Shown: positions 1 through 7,571, counted from the stretch's first letter. The stretch: 12,040 bases of DNA from Desulfobacula sp. (GCF_021107415.1 NZ_JAIOSW010000480.1:1-12040), one strand, 5' to 3'. Notes: generated by a model not told the origin, from the letters alone. Numbers and translations: made by a program.

Positions 1-105
1 TGAAATTTATTAAACAAGCATAATTTATCAAGACTTCGTTCCCTTTGCTTGCGCGCCTTGGCTTGCTAGTAACGAGAGAACCATTAACTATAAAGGGCAT
101 GAAAA

Positions 106-1168
106 ATGGCTGAAATTGATGCGTTTTTTAAGCTGATGCATCCATCTGGCTTCAGGCCAGCAGCCTGCATTAAGGCTTCATGGCGATATTGAACGTATAA
201 AATATGAGACCCTGACCAGTGATAAGCTAAGGAAACTATTATATGAAATAACCTCACAGGAGAAGATCAAGGCTTTTGAAGAGACCGGGGATGTGGATTT
301 TGGTTATGAAATTCCAGGGCTCGCCAGGTACAGGGCAAATTATTTTATGCAAAAAAGCGGTATCTCAGCAGTTTTCCGTGAGATTCCTTCCGAAATACTG
401 ACGGCAGAACAGCTGGGACTTCCTCCTGTTATTTCAAAACTGGCCGATCTTCCAAGGGGGTTGGTACTGGTCACGGGACCAACCGGTTCCGGTAAATCAA
501 CCACTTTAGCCGCTATTATTGATCAGGCAAATCAAACTAGAAAAGATCATATTATAACAGTAGAAGACCCCATCGAGTTTGTGCACAGAAGTCAGAACTG
601 TATTGTCAGCCACAGAGAAGTGGGGCTGCACACACAGACCTTTTCATCGGCATTAAGAGGGGCTCTGCGTGAAGATCCGGATATTATCCTCGTGGGTGAG
701 TTAAGGGATCTTGAAACCATCTCCCTTGCCATAGAGGCTGCATCCACAGGACATCTGGTGTTTGGTACCCTGCATACCTCCAGTGCTGCTAAAACCGTTG
801 ATAGAATTATTGAAGTATTCCCCTCCACTGAACAGCCCCAGATACGGTCTACCCTGTCAGATGGTCTGAGGGCTATTGTTGCCCAGACACTGTTTAAAAG
901 GGTGGATCAAAAAGGCAGATGTGCGGCTCTGGAAATTCTTGTTGCAACGCCTGCAGTACGAAATCTTATCCGGGAAGCTAAAACGTATCAGATCCCATCC
1001 ATGATTCAGACAGGTAAACAATACGGGATGCAATTACTGGACGATGCGATTATGCAATTGTATAAAAAAGGATGGATCAGTCCTGGTGAGGCATACACCA
1101 AGGCAAATAATAAATCCTTGTTTCGGCCATTCCTAAAAACTTCCCCGGCTGATTTTACAGAAGCTTAA
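106..1168 (+). pseudogene. pilT: Type IV pilus retraction ATPase PilT, frameshifted near its 5' end
   Basis: PilT is a cytoplasmic hexameric ATPase that drives type IV pilus retraction (twitching). The start at 106 has a good ribosome site (AAAGGG, 92-97), and translation opens MAEIDAFFKLM as expected for PilT, but that frame stops at 192. The rest of the protein continues in the +1 frame from base 140 (IHLASGQQPALRLHGDIER) and stays open to 1168. About seven residues expected between the halves (the GASD part of a typical xxxGASDLHL stretch) are missing, which fits a deletion of about 20 nt. The first usable start in the second frame is GTG 293, giving 291 residues. In that form the Walker A motif is GPTGSGKST (residues 62-70), the Asp box VEDPIEF, the Walker B region IILVGELRD and the His box GTLHT. 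The PilT signature AVRNLIRE (221-228) is intact. The rejoined protein would be about 360 residues, normal for PilT. A GTG-started product would lack the N-terminal PAS-like domain. A sequence error or +1 recoding is possible but less likely. Confidence 0.85.
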
Positions 1169-1203
1169 GGTTTTTTTTAAATTAAAACTAAGAGGAAGAC
1201 GGC

Positions 1204-2367
1204 ATGAAAAAACAGCAGATTGACCATATCCTTTCCAAAATGCTGGACTCCCATGACAATGTTTCAGACTTGAACTTTACGCCGGGCAAACCGCTGCAGG
1301 TTGAAAGTTCCGGTGAATTGATTTCCGTGAAGATGGAGCCGGACTTTAACCTGCTGACACCATTTCAAACTGAAATATTTGCATTGAATTTGGTTAATAA
1401 TAATCGGAAATTAACGGAGACACTTATTAGAGAAGGCTCTTGTGACCTTTCCTATCAATTGGAGAATAAAGCGCGTTTCAGGGTAAATATATTCTCCAGA
1501 TCAGGCAAGTATTCCATTGTCTTAAGAAAGCTTGAAACAAAAATTCCCACCATTGAGGATCTGAGTCTTCCCCGTGCATTTCACACCATGGCAGAAGAGA
1601 GAAACGGTATTGTTTTTGTTACCGGGGCCACAGGTTCTGGAAAATCAACATCCCTTGCCGCACTGTTGGATAAAATTAATGAGACAAAATCCGTTCACGT
1701 GATTACCCTTGAAGACCCGATTGAATATCAGCATTCCCAGAAAAAATCCACCTTTAACCAAAGGGAACTGGGAGCTGATTTTGATACCTTTGCAAATGGT
1801 TTGAGGGCTGCCCTGCGCCAGGCACCCAAAGTGATCCTGGTGGGTGAGATGCGTGACAGGGAAACTGTGGAAATTGGTCTTTCAGCTGCTGAAACAGGCC
1901 ATCTTGTTTTGTCAACATTGCATACTGTAGATGCGGGTCAGACCATTAACCGTGTTTTGGGAATGTTTTCCACTGAAGAAGAAAGACAGATCAGAATCCG
2001 TCTGGCAGATACAATCAGATGGGTTGTCTCCCAGAGGTTATTGCCAAAAAATGGTGGCGGCAGGGTGGCGGCCTTTGAAGTTATGGGGTCTAATTTGAGG
2101 GTGAAAGACTCTATTCTCAATGGAGAATCAGAGGGTAAGACATTCAATGATATCATTACAGCAGGCAAGGCTCAGGATATGGTCTCTTTTGATGAATATA
2201 TTATCTCTCTTTATGAAGAGGGAGATATCAGTGAGGATGTGGCATCTTCATATGCATCAAGGAAGGATATTGTTGCAAGAGGCCTTGATTCGATAAAAAG
2301 TTCCCGTGGCGAGAACACAACAAAGATTGATTCATTGGAAATTGATCATGGATATCAAGGAAGTTAA
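1204..2367 (+). CDS. PilT/PilU-family pilus retraction ATPase paralogue
   Basis: This is a second secretion-type ATPase of the PilT/PilU family, 387 residues, intact, with an AGAGGA ribosome site 7 nt before the ATG. The N-terminal PAS-like part (residues 1-110) leads into Walker A GATGSGKST (141-149), Asp box TLEDPIEY (168-175), Walker B region VILVGEMRD (210-218, probable catalytic Glu 215) and a His box with STLHT (237-241). Two things set it apart from true PilT. The segment before Walker B reads RQAPKV instead of the usual DPDV, resembling the RQAP of PilU. The AIRNLIRE signature of PilT is replaced by unrelated residues near 298-306. The C-terminal tail (about 360-387) is polar and probably flexible. 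It lies 35 nt after pilT, the classic pilT-pilU arrangement, so it is probably an accessory retraction motor. Because the upstream pilT is broken, this may be the only intact retraction motor here. The family call is firm; the PilU-like role is inference. Confidence 0.9.
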   Translation: MKKQQIDHILSKMLDSHDNVSDLNFTPGKPLQVESSGELISVKMEPDFNLLTPFQTEIFALNLVNNNRKLTETLIREGSCDLSYQLENKARFRVNIFSRSGKYSIVLRKLETKIPTIEDLSLPRAFHTMAEERNGIVFVTGATGSGKSTSLAALLDKINETKSVHVITLEDPIEYQHSQKKSTFNQRELGADFDTFANGLRAALRQAPKVILVGEMRDRETVEIGLSAAETGHLVLSTLHTVDAGQTINRVLGMFSTEEERQIRIRLADTIRWVVSQRLLPKNGGGRVAAFEVMGSNLRVKDSILNGESEGKTFNDIITAGKAQDMVSFDEYIISLYEEGDISEDVASSYASRKDIVARGLDSIKSSRGENTTKIDSLEIDHGYQGS

Positions 2368-2370
2368 ACT

Positions 2371-2979
2371 ATGAACGTGATATGTCATAATTGTAAAACA
2401 AAACTCAATATTCCGGATCACAAAATTCCTGAAGACAAAGACACAACATTTAAATGTCCCAAATGTAAAGAAAAGGTCCATATCCCTGCTGTAAAACAGC
2501 AAAAACCATTCAAGGAAAAGAAAAGGCAAGTCTTTCACAGCTCCTTTGACGAACAGTTGAATGCCCTTGTCTGTATTGAGAGTGAGGATTTGAAAAAAAA
2601 GGTATATTCACTTGTTAAACAGATGGGGCTGAATGCAGAGACGGTAACCAATACCAAAGCTGCATTGAAAAAATTCGAATACCATATTTATCACCTGGTG
2701 ATCATTGATGACGCTTTTGATCAGAACAAGGGGGTTTCAGGTGTTATCGACAGGATGAATACCATTGATATGTCTTTAAGGCGCAGGATCTGCCTTGTCT
2801 GGATCAGCAATAAGTTCAATACCAATGATAACATGGCTGCCTTGCATTCCAGTGCGAACTATATCATTCACTTAGAGGACATTAATCATCTGGAAGCATT
2901 TTTATCCAGGGCTTTGATGGAACATAAAAATCTTTACACGGTCTATAGCGACTCCTTGAAACTGGCCGGAAAAGCCTAA
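2371..2979 (+). CDS. Zinc-ribbon (MJ0042-type) protein with degenerate receiver-like domain
   Basis: The 202-residue protein starts 3 nt after the previous stop with an AAGGAA ribosome site. Residues 1-39 form an MJ0042-type zinc ribbon: CxxC at Cys5/Cys8 and CxxC at Cys29/Cys32, with the usual basic and proline-rich spacer. After a Lys-rich linker (40-53), residues about 64-190 look like a CheY-type receiver: strand LNALVCIE, strand HLVIIDD (Asp113/114, a possible phospho-acceptor), strand ICLVWIS and strand NYIIHLED. The acidic pocket that normally follows strand 1 is weak (Glu70, Glu72). The conserved Lys after strand 5 is replaced by His, so canonical phosphorylation is doubtful. No DNA-binding output domain follows. 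Its place between pilus ATPase and cell wall genes suggests a cytoplasmic protein-protein regulator, possibly of the retraction motors, but that role is inference. The zinc-ribbon call is firm and the receiver call moderate. Confidence 0.75.
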   Translation: MNVICHNCKTKLNIPDHKIPEDKDTTFKCPKCKEKVHIPAVKQQKPFKEKKRQVFHSSFDEQLNALVCIESEDLKKKVYSLVKQMGLNAETVTNTKAALKKFEYHIYHLVIIDDAFDQNKGVSGVIDRMNTIDMSLRRRICLVWISNKFNTNDNMAALHSSANYIIHLEDINHLEAFLSRALMEHKNLYTVYSDSLKLAGKA

Positions 2980-2982
2980 AGG

Positions 2983-3006
2983 AAAGGTGTGTACAAAGGT
3001 GTGCAC
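2983..3006 (+). repeat. Two tandem 12-bp units in the leader of the next gene
   Basis: AAAGGTGTGTAC (2983-2994) is followed directly by AAAGGTGTGCAC (2995-3006), 11 of 12 bases identical. The units fill most of the 38-nt gap between the zinc-ribbon gene and the membrane-protein gene. Each contains a Shine-Dalgarno-like AAAGG, but both are too far from the ATG at 3018 for normal spacing. The duplication may be simple slippage or may affect translation of the next gene. Confidence 0.6.
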
Positions 3007-3017
3007 AAGAACCTTTT

Positions 3018-3893
3018 ATGATCCAGCAATGGTATGAACCTTTAAGTTTTTCCGAGTGGCTGAAAAGAACCTTTTCTTTTCTAAATATTGCCGTTTTTAT
3101 CATTACGGCAACTTTTATTTTTTCTGAATTCAGGTTTGACTGGTTTGAAAATCTTGTGGGCTCTTATCTTGTCTCAACAAATGAATCCCGCCCTGAAACA
3201 GGCGCCATCTGGGAGATGGGAAAACAAACCTCCGATGCCCACGACTACCTTAATGAGATTATCAGTAAAAAAGAGGATACCCGGCAAAATGTTCATCAGG
3301 CAGCTAGCTTTTTTGATCTTGCCTCGAGTATCTTGCCGGGGGAGTGGGTTACCTTGGAGAAACAGCAGTTTAGAACACTTTATCTAACCCTGGAAAAATC
3401 TGTTGCTTTAAAAATAATTGAATCAGCTCAATTGGTCTGGCTATTGAACGGCAGTTCTCTGGACAGGATCTTCTGTGAAGGCGTCACAGGGGGTATCAAG
3501 ATATATTTTATTGATTCTGACAACAGGGTGATTAAGCAGATTGATCTTAGCCGCGAAGATATCCTTGAAATTGAAGACGGTGAGAAGCCTGTTTCGGGGG
3601 AACTTGCTGATATGGAGGGGTTTTCAGGACGTATCTATCCGGCAAAGAATTTTTTTGATGCTCTGTTTAAGCTGCCTGCGGATATTATTCCCGATCTGAT
3701 AGTGAATCCTGAAAGCTTACTGAAACAGGATGGAAAGATCATTAATATTGGTATCTGGAATGAAACAGAAAACGGTTATATTAAACTGGGGTTTGAATTT
3801 GAAGAAACAGGCGGCAAACAGGTTGTTTTTATAAAAGGTCGTGAATGGGCTGTCTGGCAGCTGAGCCTGAACCTTAAAGGAGATGAGAATTGA
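3018..3893 (+). CDS. Unrecognised single-pass membrane protein in the pilus/cell-wall operon
   Basis: I do not recognise a named family. The 291-residue protein has a short cytoplasmic-type N-terminus with basic residues (KR at 16-17) and one hydrophobic segment, about residues 20-37 (FSFLNIAVFIITATFIF). A largely polar domain of about 250 residues follows and would lie in the periplasm. The middle (about 65-140) is helical in character; the rest is mixed, with strand-like stretches such as GIKIYFIDSDNRVIKQIDL and GYIKLGFEFEETG. No catalytic motif is visible. ATG 3018 is the only start in the open frame after the preceding stop and lacks a well-placed ribosome site, so translation may depend on coupling to the gene before it. 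The stop overlaps the TTG start of the PBP gene, with a strong AAAGGAG just before it. The tight link suggests a partner or regulator of the PBP or the envelope pilus machinery; this is inference. Confidence 0.75.
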   Translation: MIQQWYEPLSFSEWLKRTFSFLNIAVFIITATFIFSEFRFDWFENLVGSYLVSTNESRPETGAIWEMGKQTSDAHDYLNEIISKKEDTRQNVHQAASFFDLASSILPGEWVTLEKQQFRTLYLTLEKSVALKIIESAQLVWLLNGSSLDRIFCEGVTGGIKIYFIDSDNRVIKQIDLSREDILEIEDGEKPVSGELADMEGFSGRIYPAKNFFDALFKLPADIIPDLIVNPESLLKQDGKIINIGIWNETENGYIKLGFEFEETGGKQVVFIKGREWAVWQLSLNLKGDEN

Positions 3894-5890
3894 ATCTGGT
3901 TTTAAGATTCATAAAGTTTATCCGGTTCTGCCTGTTTTCCGGTTTGATTCTTGTTTCCCTGGGATGTCTTTGCGGAATGTTTCTGGTGTTTTTTGTTGCA
4001 AAAGACCTGCCTAAACTGCCTTCGCCTTTAAGCCGGATTATTGAAAGACCTCAAACCCGGATTTTTGCCTCAAACGGGCAAGTGCTGATTAGCCTTGGAG
4101 AGAGAAAAACCATTCCCTTGAACATGGTGTCCCAGGATTTTATCAACGCGATTCTTGCAATAGAAGATCACAGATTTTTTGAGCACCACGGAATTAATAA
4201 GCTTCGAACCTTAAAAGGGCTTTATATTACGCTCTTTAAAACAGGAAAGGTTCAGGGTGCGTCCACCATTACTCAGCAGCTTGCAAAAAATTTGTTTTTC
4301 AGTTTTGAAAAAACATATCAACGCAAATTCAAAGAACTGCTTGTGGCATTACAGATTGAGGCTTCCAATACAAAACAAGAAATTCTGCATGCCTATATTA
4401 ACCAGATCTATTTTGGTGCCGGTGCCCAGGGAATTGAAAAGGCTTCAAGGGTGTTTTTCGGTAAACCTGCCATGGATTTAAGTCTGCCCGAAGCAACGCT
4501 TCTTGCGGGGCTGCCTAAATCCCCCACAAATTATAATCCGTACCGGCACTTGGACCTGGCACTAAAAAGGCGCGAGCTTGTATTAAAAAGAATGGCACAG
4601 GTCGGGTTTATATCCGATCTTGAAGCTAAGCAGGCCATGATGAGTAAACCTGCACTTCATCATGCACAATCCGATTCAAGAACCGGAAGTTATTTTTTAG
4701 ATGCATTGATAAATGATCTGATCCTAAAGTATGGAGAAGATGTTGTTTATCATGGCGGTATCAAGGTATTTGCCACCATTGATACACGGCTGCAATCCCA
4801 GGCCCGGCACTCTTTAAAAAAAGGCCTTGAAAGGCTTGACACCATGATGGGTATCACCCGGGAAACCGCGGATCATCCTCAAGGGGCACTTGTGGCCATT
4901 GATACCGGGTCCGGGGCTGTGAAAGCCCTGGTCGGGGGCCGCGATTATTATAAAAGTGAATTCAACAGAGCTTTAAAAAGCCTTCGGCAGTCGGGAAGTG
5001 GTTTTAAGCCTTTTCTTTATTATGCGGTATTTAAAAGTTTAGGATTCCATCCTGCAACCATCATGACGGACAAGCCAGTCATTATACCGATAAAAGGAAC
5101 CGCAGACTGGGAACCTGAAAATTTTAACAAAATTTTTTCAGGTGATATGATTTTAAAAAAGGCGTTAATTAATTCTGTGAATACGATTGCGGCCCAGATA
5201 GTCGAAAAAATCGGGCCTGAATCGGTTACCGGGGTTGCCAGAAACTGCGGTATTAAAAGCCCGTTACAGGATGTATATTCTGTGGCCCTGGGAACTTCAG
5301 GCGTGACACCCTTTGAAATGGCATCCGCCTATACGGTTTTTGCAAACCTTGGGGTCAAGCATGAACCCTTTTTTTTCTGGAGGGTTGAAGATGCTTTCGG
5401 TCGTATCATATTTGAACACATTGTTCAGGAAAAAAGAGTGCTTGATCCTGCCACCACTTATCAGGTGGTGGATATGATGAAATCAGTCATTGACAGGGGA
5501 TCAGGACGATCCATCCGGCACTTGGGATTTAATCGGCCTGCTGCCGGGAAAACAGGAACCACGGACAGCTATAATGATGCATGGTTTACAGGATTTACAC
5601 CAACGCTTTGCACATCGGTCTGGACCGGTTTTGATAAGAAAAAGAAATTACTTGATGTCAACAAGGTTGGTATTACCGGTGGTAAAGGTGCAGCACCGAT
5701 CTGGGCTGATTTTATGATGAATGCCCTTAAATCAGAGCCTGACAGGGATTTTCCCATTCCTGATAATATCCGGTTTGAAACTGTGGATACAACAACAGGG
5801 TGCAATCCAAAAGAGGACAATGAGATTTTTGAAGTTTTAAAAGTCCCTTTAAAATCTGACCAGCACTTGTGCGTGGAAGGGGAGCTATGA
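3890..5890 (+). CDS. Class A penicillin-binding protein, PBP1A family
   Basis: This is a bifunctional peptidoglycan synthase of the inner membrane: it polymerises lipid II into glycan strands and crosslinks the peptides. The 666 residues begin with a cytoplasmic arm and one membrane segment (about 14-37). The glycosyltransferase family 51 domain (about 60-235) shows the catalytic EDHRFF motif (Glu92), GASTITQQLAKN (123-134) and the KFKELLVALQIE region. The transpeptidase domain (about 330-615) has the active-site SxxK as Ser370-Gly-Phe-Lys373, SVN at 429-431 and KTGT at 554-557, so all catalytic motifs are present. The residue before GSGFKP is Ser where Pro is usual (RQPGS). It is shorter than E. 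coli PBP1A (about 850) and lacks an obvious large inserted domain. The TTG start at 3890 is supported by AAAGGAG (3876-3882) and by the need for the cytoplasmic arm; the next Met is at residue 30. The gene overlaps both neighbours by 4 nt, indicating translational coupling. It is of the mrcA/ponA type. Confidence 0.95.
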   Translation: MNLVLRFIKFIRFCLFSGLILVSLGCLCGMFLVFFVAKDLPKLPSPLSRIIERPQTRIFASNGQVLISLGERKTIPLNMVSQDFINAILAIEDHRFFEHHGINKLRTLKGLYITLFKTGKVQGASTITQQLAKNLFFSFEKTYQRKFKELLVALQIEASNTKQEILHAYINQIYFGAGAQGIEKASRVFFGKPAMDLSLPEATLLAGLPKSPTNYNPYRHLDLALKRRELVLKRMAQVGFISDLEAKQAMMSKPALHHAQSDSRTGSYFLDALINDLILKYGEDVVYHGGIKVFATIDTRLQSQARHSLKKGLERLDTMMGITRETADHPQGALVAIDTGSGAVKALVGGRDYYKSEFNRALKSLRQSGSGFKPFLYYAVFKSLGFHPATIMTDKPVIIPIKGTADWEPENFNKIFSGDMILKKALINSVNTIAAQIVEKIGPESVTGVARNCGIKSPLQDVYSVALGTSGVTPFEMASAYTVFANLGVKHEPFFFWRVEDAFGRIIFEHIVQEKRVLDPATTYQVVDMMKSVIDRGSGRSIRHLGFNRPAAGKTGTTDSYNDAWFTGFTPTLCTSVWTGFDKKKKLLDVNKVGITGGKGAAPIWADFMMNALKSEPDRDFPIPDNIRFETVDTTTGCNPKEDNEIFEVLKVPLKSDQHLCVEGEL

Positions 5891-7149
5891 TCTGGATTTT
5901 AAGAAATATAGGGATACATTTGTGGATTACTACTCTTATTACCATACCACTGAGTTTTTATATTTTACCAGGAATTTCAAGGCTCTTTCCCGGTATCAAC
6001 CCGATAACCACAGGGCTTGTGACCATCATGGGTGTTGTTGTGGCTATCGGCTTTTTAATGGATGGTATGGCCAAAAAAGCCCTGACGGATTTGCTTAAAG
6101 AAGGGCAGGCCTGGGAAAGGTCGGGGATTCATCATAAGGCAGAGAAAAATTATATCAAAGCATTAAGGATGTATGATACATTTCTTCTCTGGCCGTTTTC
6201 TGCAGGAAAGACAGCCCGGATCATATCCGGCACCGTTGCAAAATTTAAATTGAACACTGCCATTGAAAATCAAAATTTCAAATTGGGCACAGCGGTTTAT
6301 CTGAAGATGAACCCGGCAGATGAGGATATTGCCAGACTCTGGCTTGAGCAACTTCGACGATACGCCATTGTGACATCATTTGAGCAGGAAGTATTATCTG
6401 CCCTTGCTGAAAAACATTATGCCAATAAACGGCTGTCACCCCTGATGATTGATATCTTTCTTGCGTTGGAAAGAAAGGATTATATTGCAAAAAAACTGTA
6501 TCAGCATGTGCGAAAAGACTCTGTGTTTGAAGAGAAGTATTCAACGAAAATCCAGGATATGATTGGCAGACCTGATGAAACTCTTCAACAGGAAGTATCC
6601 TATATAAAGCCTGAAAAGAAATTCTGGCAAAGAATTGAACCGGGTAAAAACATACAAACAGCTGCACGAAGATGTGTTTCTTATCTGAAAAGTTCATGGA
6701 TGCTCATTGGATCTATATTGAGCTTTTTGATTTTATCTGTGGGCAGGGTAAGTACGTATGTAAAAGAACATGAAAAGGCACAATTTTATTTAAAAGCGGG
6801 TTTTCTTTTGATTGTTTCGGTCTGGCTTGGATTTTTCATGATAAATACCATGTCCCATATGTTTAAATCCAGGGCAGTTGAAAAGGAAAAAATAGAAACT
6901 CAAATTCAGGTGCCCAAGCCGTTTACAATCCAGGTAGCAGCATATTTAAAGCAGAAACATGCGGACAGGTATGTTGATATTTTAAAGAAAAAAGGAATTG
7001 ATGCAATCGTCAAAAAGGTGGATGGTGGTGGAAAAACCTGGTTTGTGGTCCGGGTTTCCGAATTTATTGATAAAAAAAGTGCGACGGCTTACGGCCGGAA
7101 GCTTGTACAGCAAAAGATTATTGATGACTTTTTTGTGAACAATAAATAA
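5887..7149 (+). CDS. Polytopic membrane protein with C-terminal SPOR domain
   Basis: I choose ATG 5887 (420 residues) rather than an upstream in-frame GTG at 5869, because the ATG has GGAAGG/GGGGAG in front and overlaps the PBP stop as ATGA. The C-terminus (about 344-418), starting PFTIQVAAYLKQKHADRY and including KTWFVVRVSEF, is a clear SPOR domain. SPOR domains bind glycan strands stripped of stem peptides at division and remodelling sites. Hydrophobic segments lie near residues 9-29, 41-59, 270-286 and 303-320. A helical, TPR-like soluble region of about 200 residues separates the two pairs; KAEKNYIKALRMYD resembles a TPR helix. Coupling to a PBP suggests it guides or senses peptidoglycan synthesis. 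With four spanning segments and a Lys/Arg-rich flank after the last one, simple topology rules would place the SPOR domain in the cytoplasm. One segment may therefore not cross the membrane. The SPOR call is firm; the role is inferred. Confidence 0.88.
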   Translation: MIWILRNIGIHLWITTLITIPLSFYILPGISRLFPGINPITTGLVTIMGVVVAIGFLMDGMAKKALTDLLKEGQAWERSGIHHKAEKNYIKALRMYDTFLLWPFSAGKTARIISGTVAKFKLNTAIENQNFKLGTAVYLKMNPADEDIARLWLEQLRRYAIVTSFEQEVLSALAEKHYANKRLSPLMIDIFLALERKDYIAKKLYQHVRKDSVFEEKYSTKIQDMIGRPDETLQQEVSYIKPEKKFWQRIEPGKNIQTAARRCVSYLKSSWMLIGSILSFLILSVGRVSTYVKEHEKAQFYLKAGFLLIVSVWLGFFMINTMSHMFKSRAVEKEKIETQIQVPKPFTIQVAAYLKQKHADRYVDILKKKGIDAIVKKVDGGGKTWFVVRVSEFIDKKSATAYGRKLVQQKIIDDFFVNNK

Positions 7150-7190
7150 ATTTTGATCAGGAATTAATCATTTTTCTAAATTAAAAAGAT

Positions 7191-7220
7191 TTGACAGTCA
7201 TGGCCTGATATGACCATACT
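7191..7220 (+). promoter_or_regulatory. Sigma70-like promoter for the 98-residue protein gene, with internal inverted repeat
   Basis: TTGACA (7191-7196) is a perfect -35 box. An 18-nt spacer leads to CATACT (7215-7220), which matches 4 of 6 bases of TATAAT. The start codon at 7269 lies about 50 nt downstream behind AAGGAG (7257-7262). The arms GTCAT (7197-7201) and ATGAC (7210-7214) form an inverted repeat in the spacer, a plausible repressor site. The promoter suggests that this gene is transcribed separately from the pil/PBP block. Confidence 0.55.
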
Positions 7221-7268
7221 TTTACTAAATTGAACTAAATATAATTATTTTAAAAAAAGGAGAAAAAT

Positions 7269-7565
7269 ATGGTCATTATTTCGAACGTCACTTATCCCCC
7301 TGAAAGCACAAAGGAAATTGCAAAACGCTATCTTAAGGCGCCTGTCCTGCCGGAGTTTATAAATAAAAAAGGGCCTTATATCTCAGCCAGCAGAACCGAT
7401 GGTATGAATTCCATCACCTATTATGAACTGGATAATAACAGGCTTGCAGAAGGCTTACAGGCCATTGCCGAAAGTCTGGCCATCTATTTTGGTGTACCGG
7501 GGTATAATTACGACCTTAAACCATACTTTGAACTTGAAGAAGGGCTTAATATCCTTGGGCTTTAA
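7269..7565 (+). CDS. Small cytoplasmic protein of unknown function
   Basis: I do not recognise the family. The 98-residue protein has no signal peptide, no membrane segment and no cysteine. Start and reading frame are well supported by AAGGAG 6 nt before the ATG and by an upstream promoter. The order of predictable elements is strand (VIISNVTYP), helix (STKEIAKRYLKAP), strand (PYISASRTDG), strand (SITYYELD), helix (RLAEGLQAIAESLAIYFG) and a final strand-rich part (YDLKPYFELEEGLNILGL). That beta-alpha-beta-beta-alpha-beta pattern resembles ferredoxin-like or dimeric alpha/beta-barrel folds, but this is inference from pattern only. No catalytic or metal-binding motif is evident. It lies between the SPOR gene and the OmpA-like gene on the same strand. 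Own promoter and strong ribosome site suggest it may be well expressed. Confidence 0.75.
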   Translation: MVIISNVTYPPESTKEIAKRYLKAPVLPEFINKKGPYISASRTDGMNSITYYELDNNRLAEGLQAIAESLAIYFGVPGYNYDLKPYFELEEGLNILGL

Positions 7566-7571
7566 GCATTG

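Noticed and set aside
40..75. Promoter upstream of pilT (TTGCTT at 45-50)
   Set aside because: No acceptable -10 box at proper spacing, and no sigma54 GG-N10-GC pattern. The promoter may lie before the window.
121..135. Six-T run in the pilT start as a programmed frameshift slippery site
   Set aside because: The downstream frame has a stop (TGA at 134-136) right after it, so a shift at the T-run could not enter the long frame. About seven conserved residues are also missing, which favours deletion.
1155..1182. Possible terminator after pilT (AAGCTTAAGG followed by eight T)
   Set aside because: The T-run is real, but no stable stem precedes it, only short AT-rich palindromes. The next gene follows closely with a good ribosome site.
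7150..7180. Weak TGAT/ATCA stem followed by five T after the SPOR gene
   Set aside because: Four-base arms in AT-rich DNA are not enough for a terminator call.
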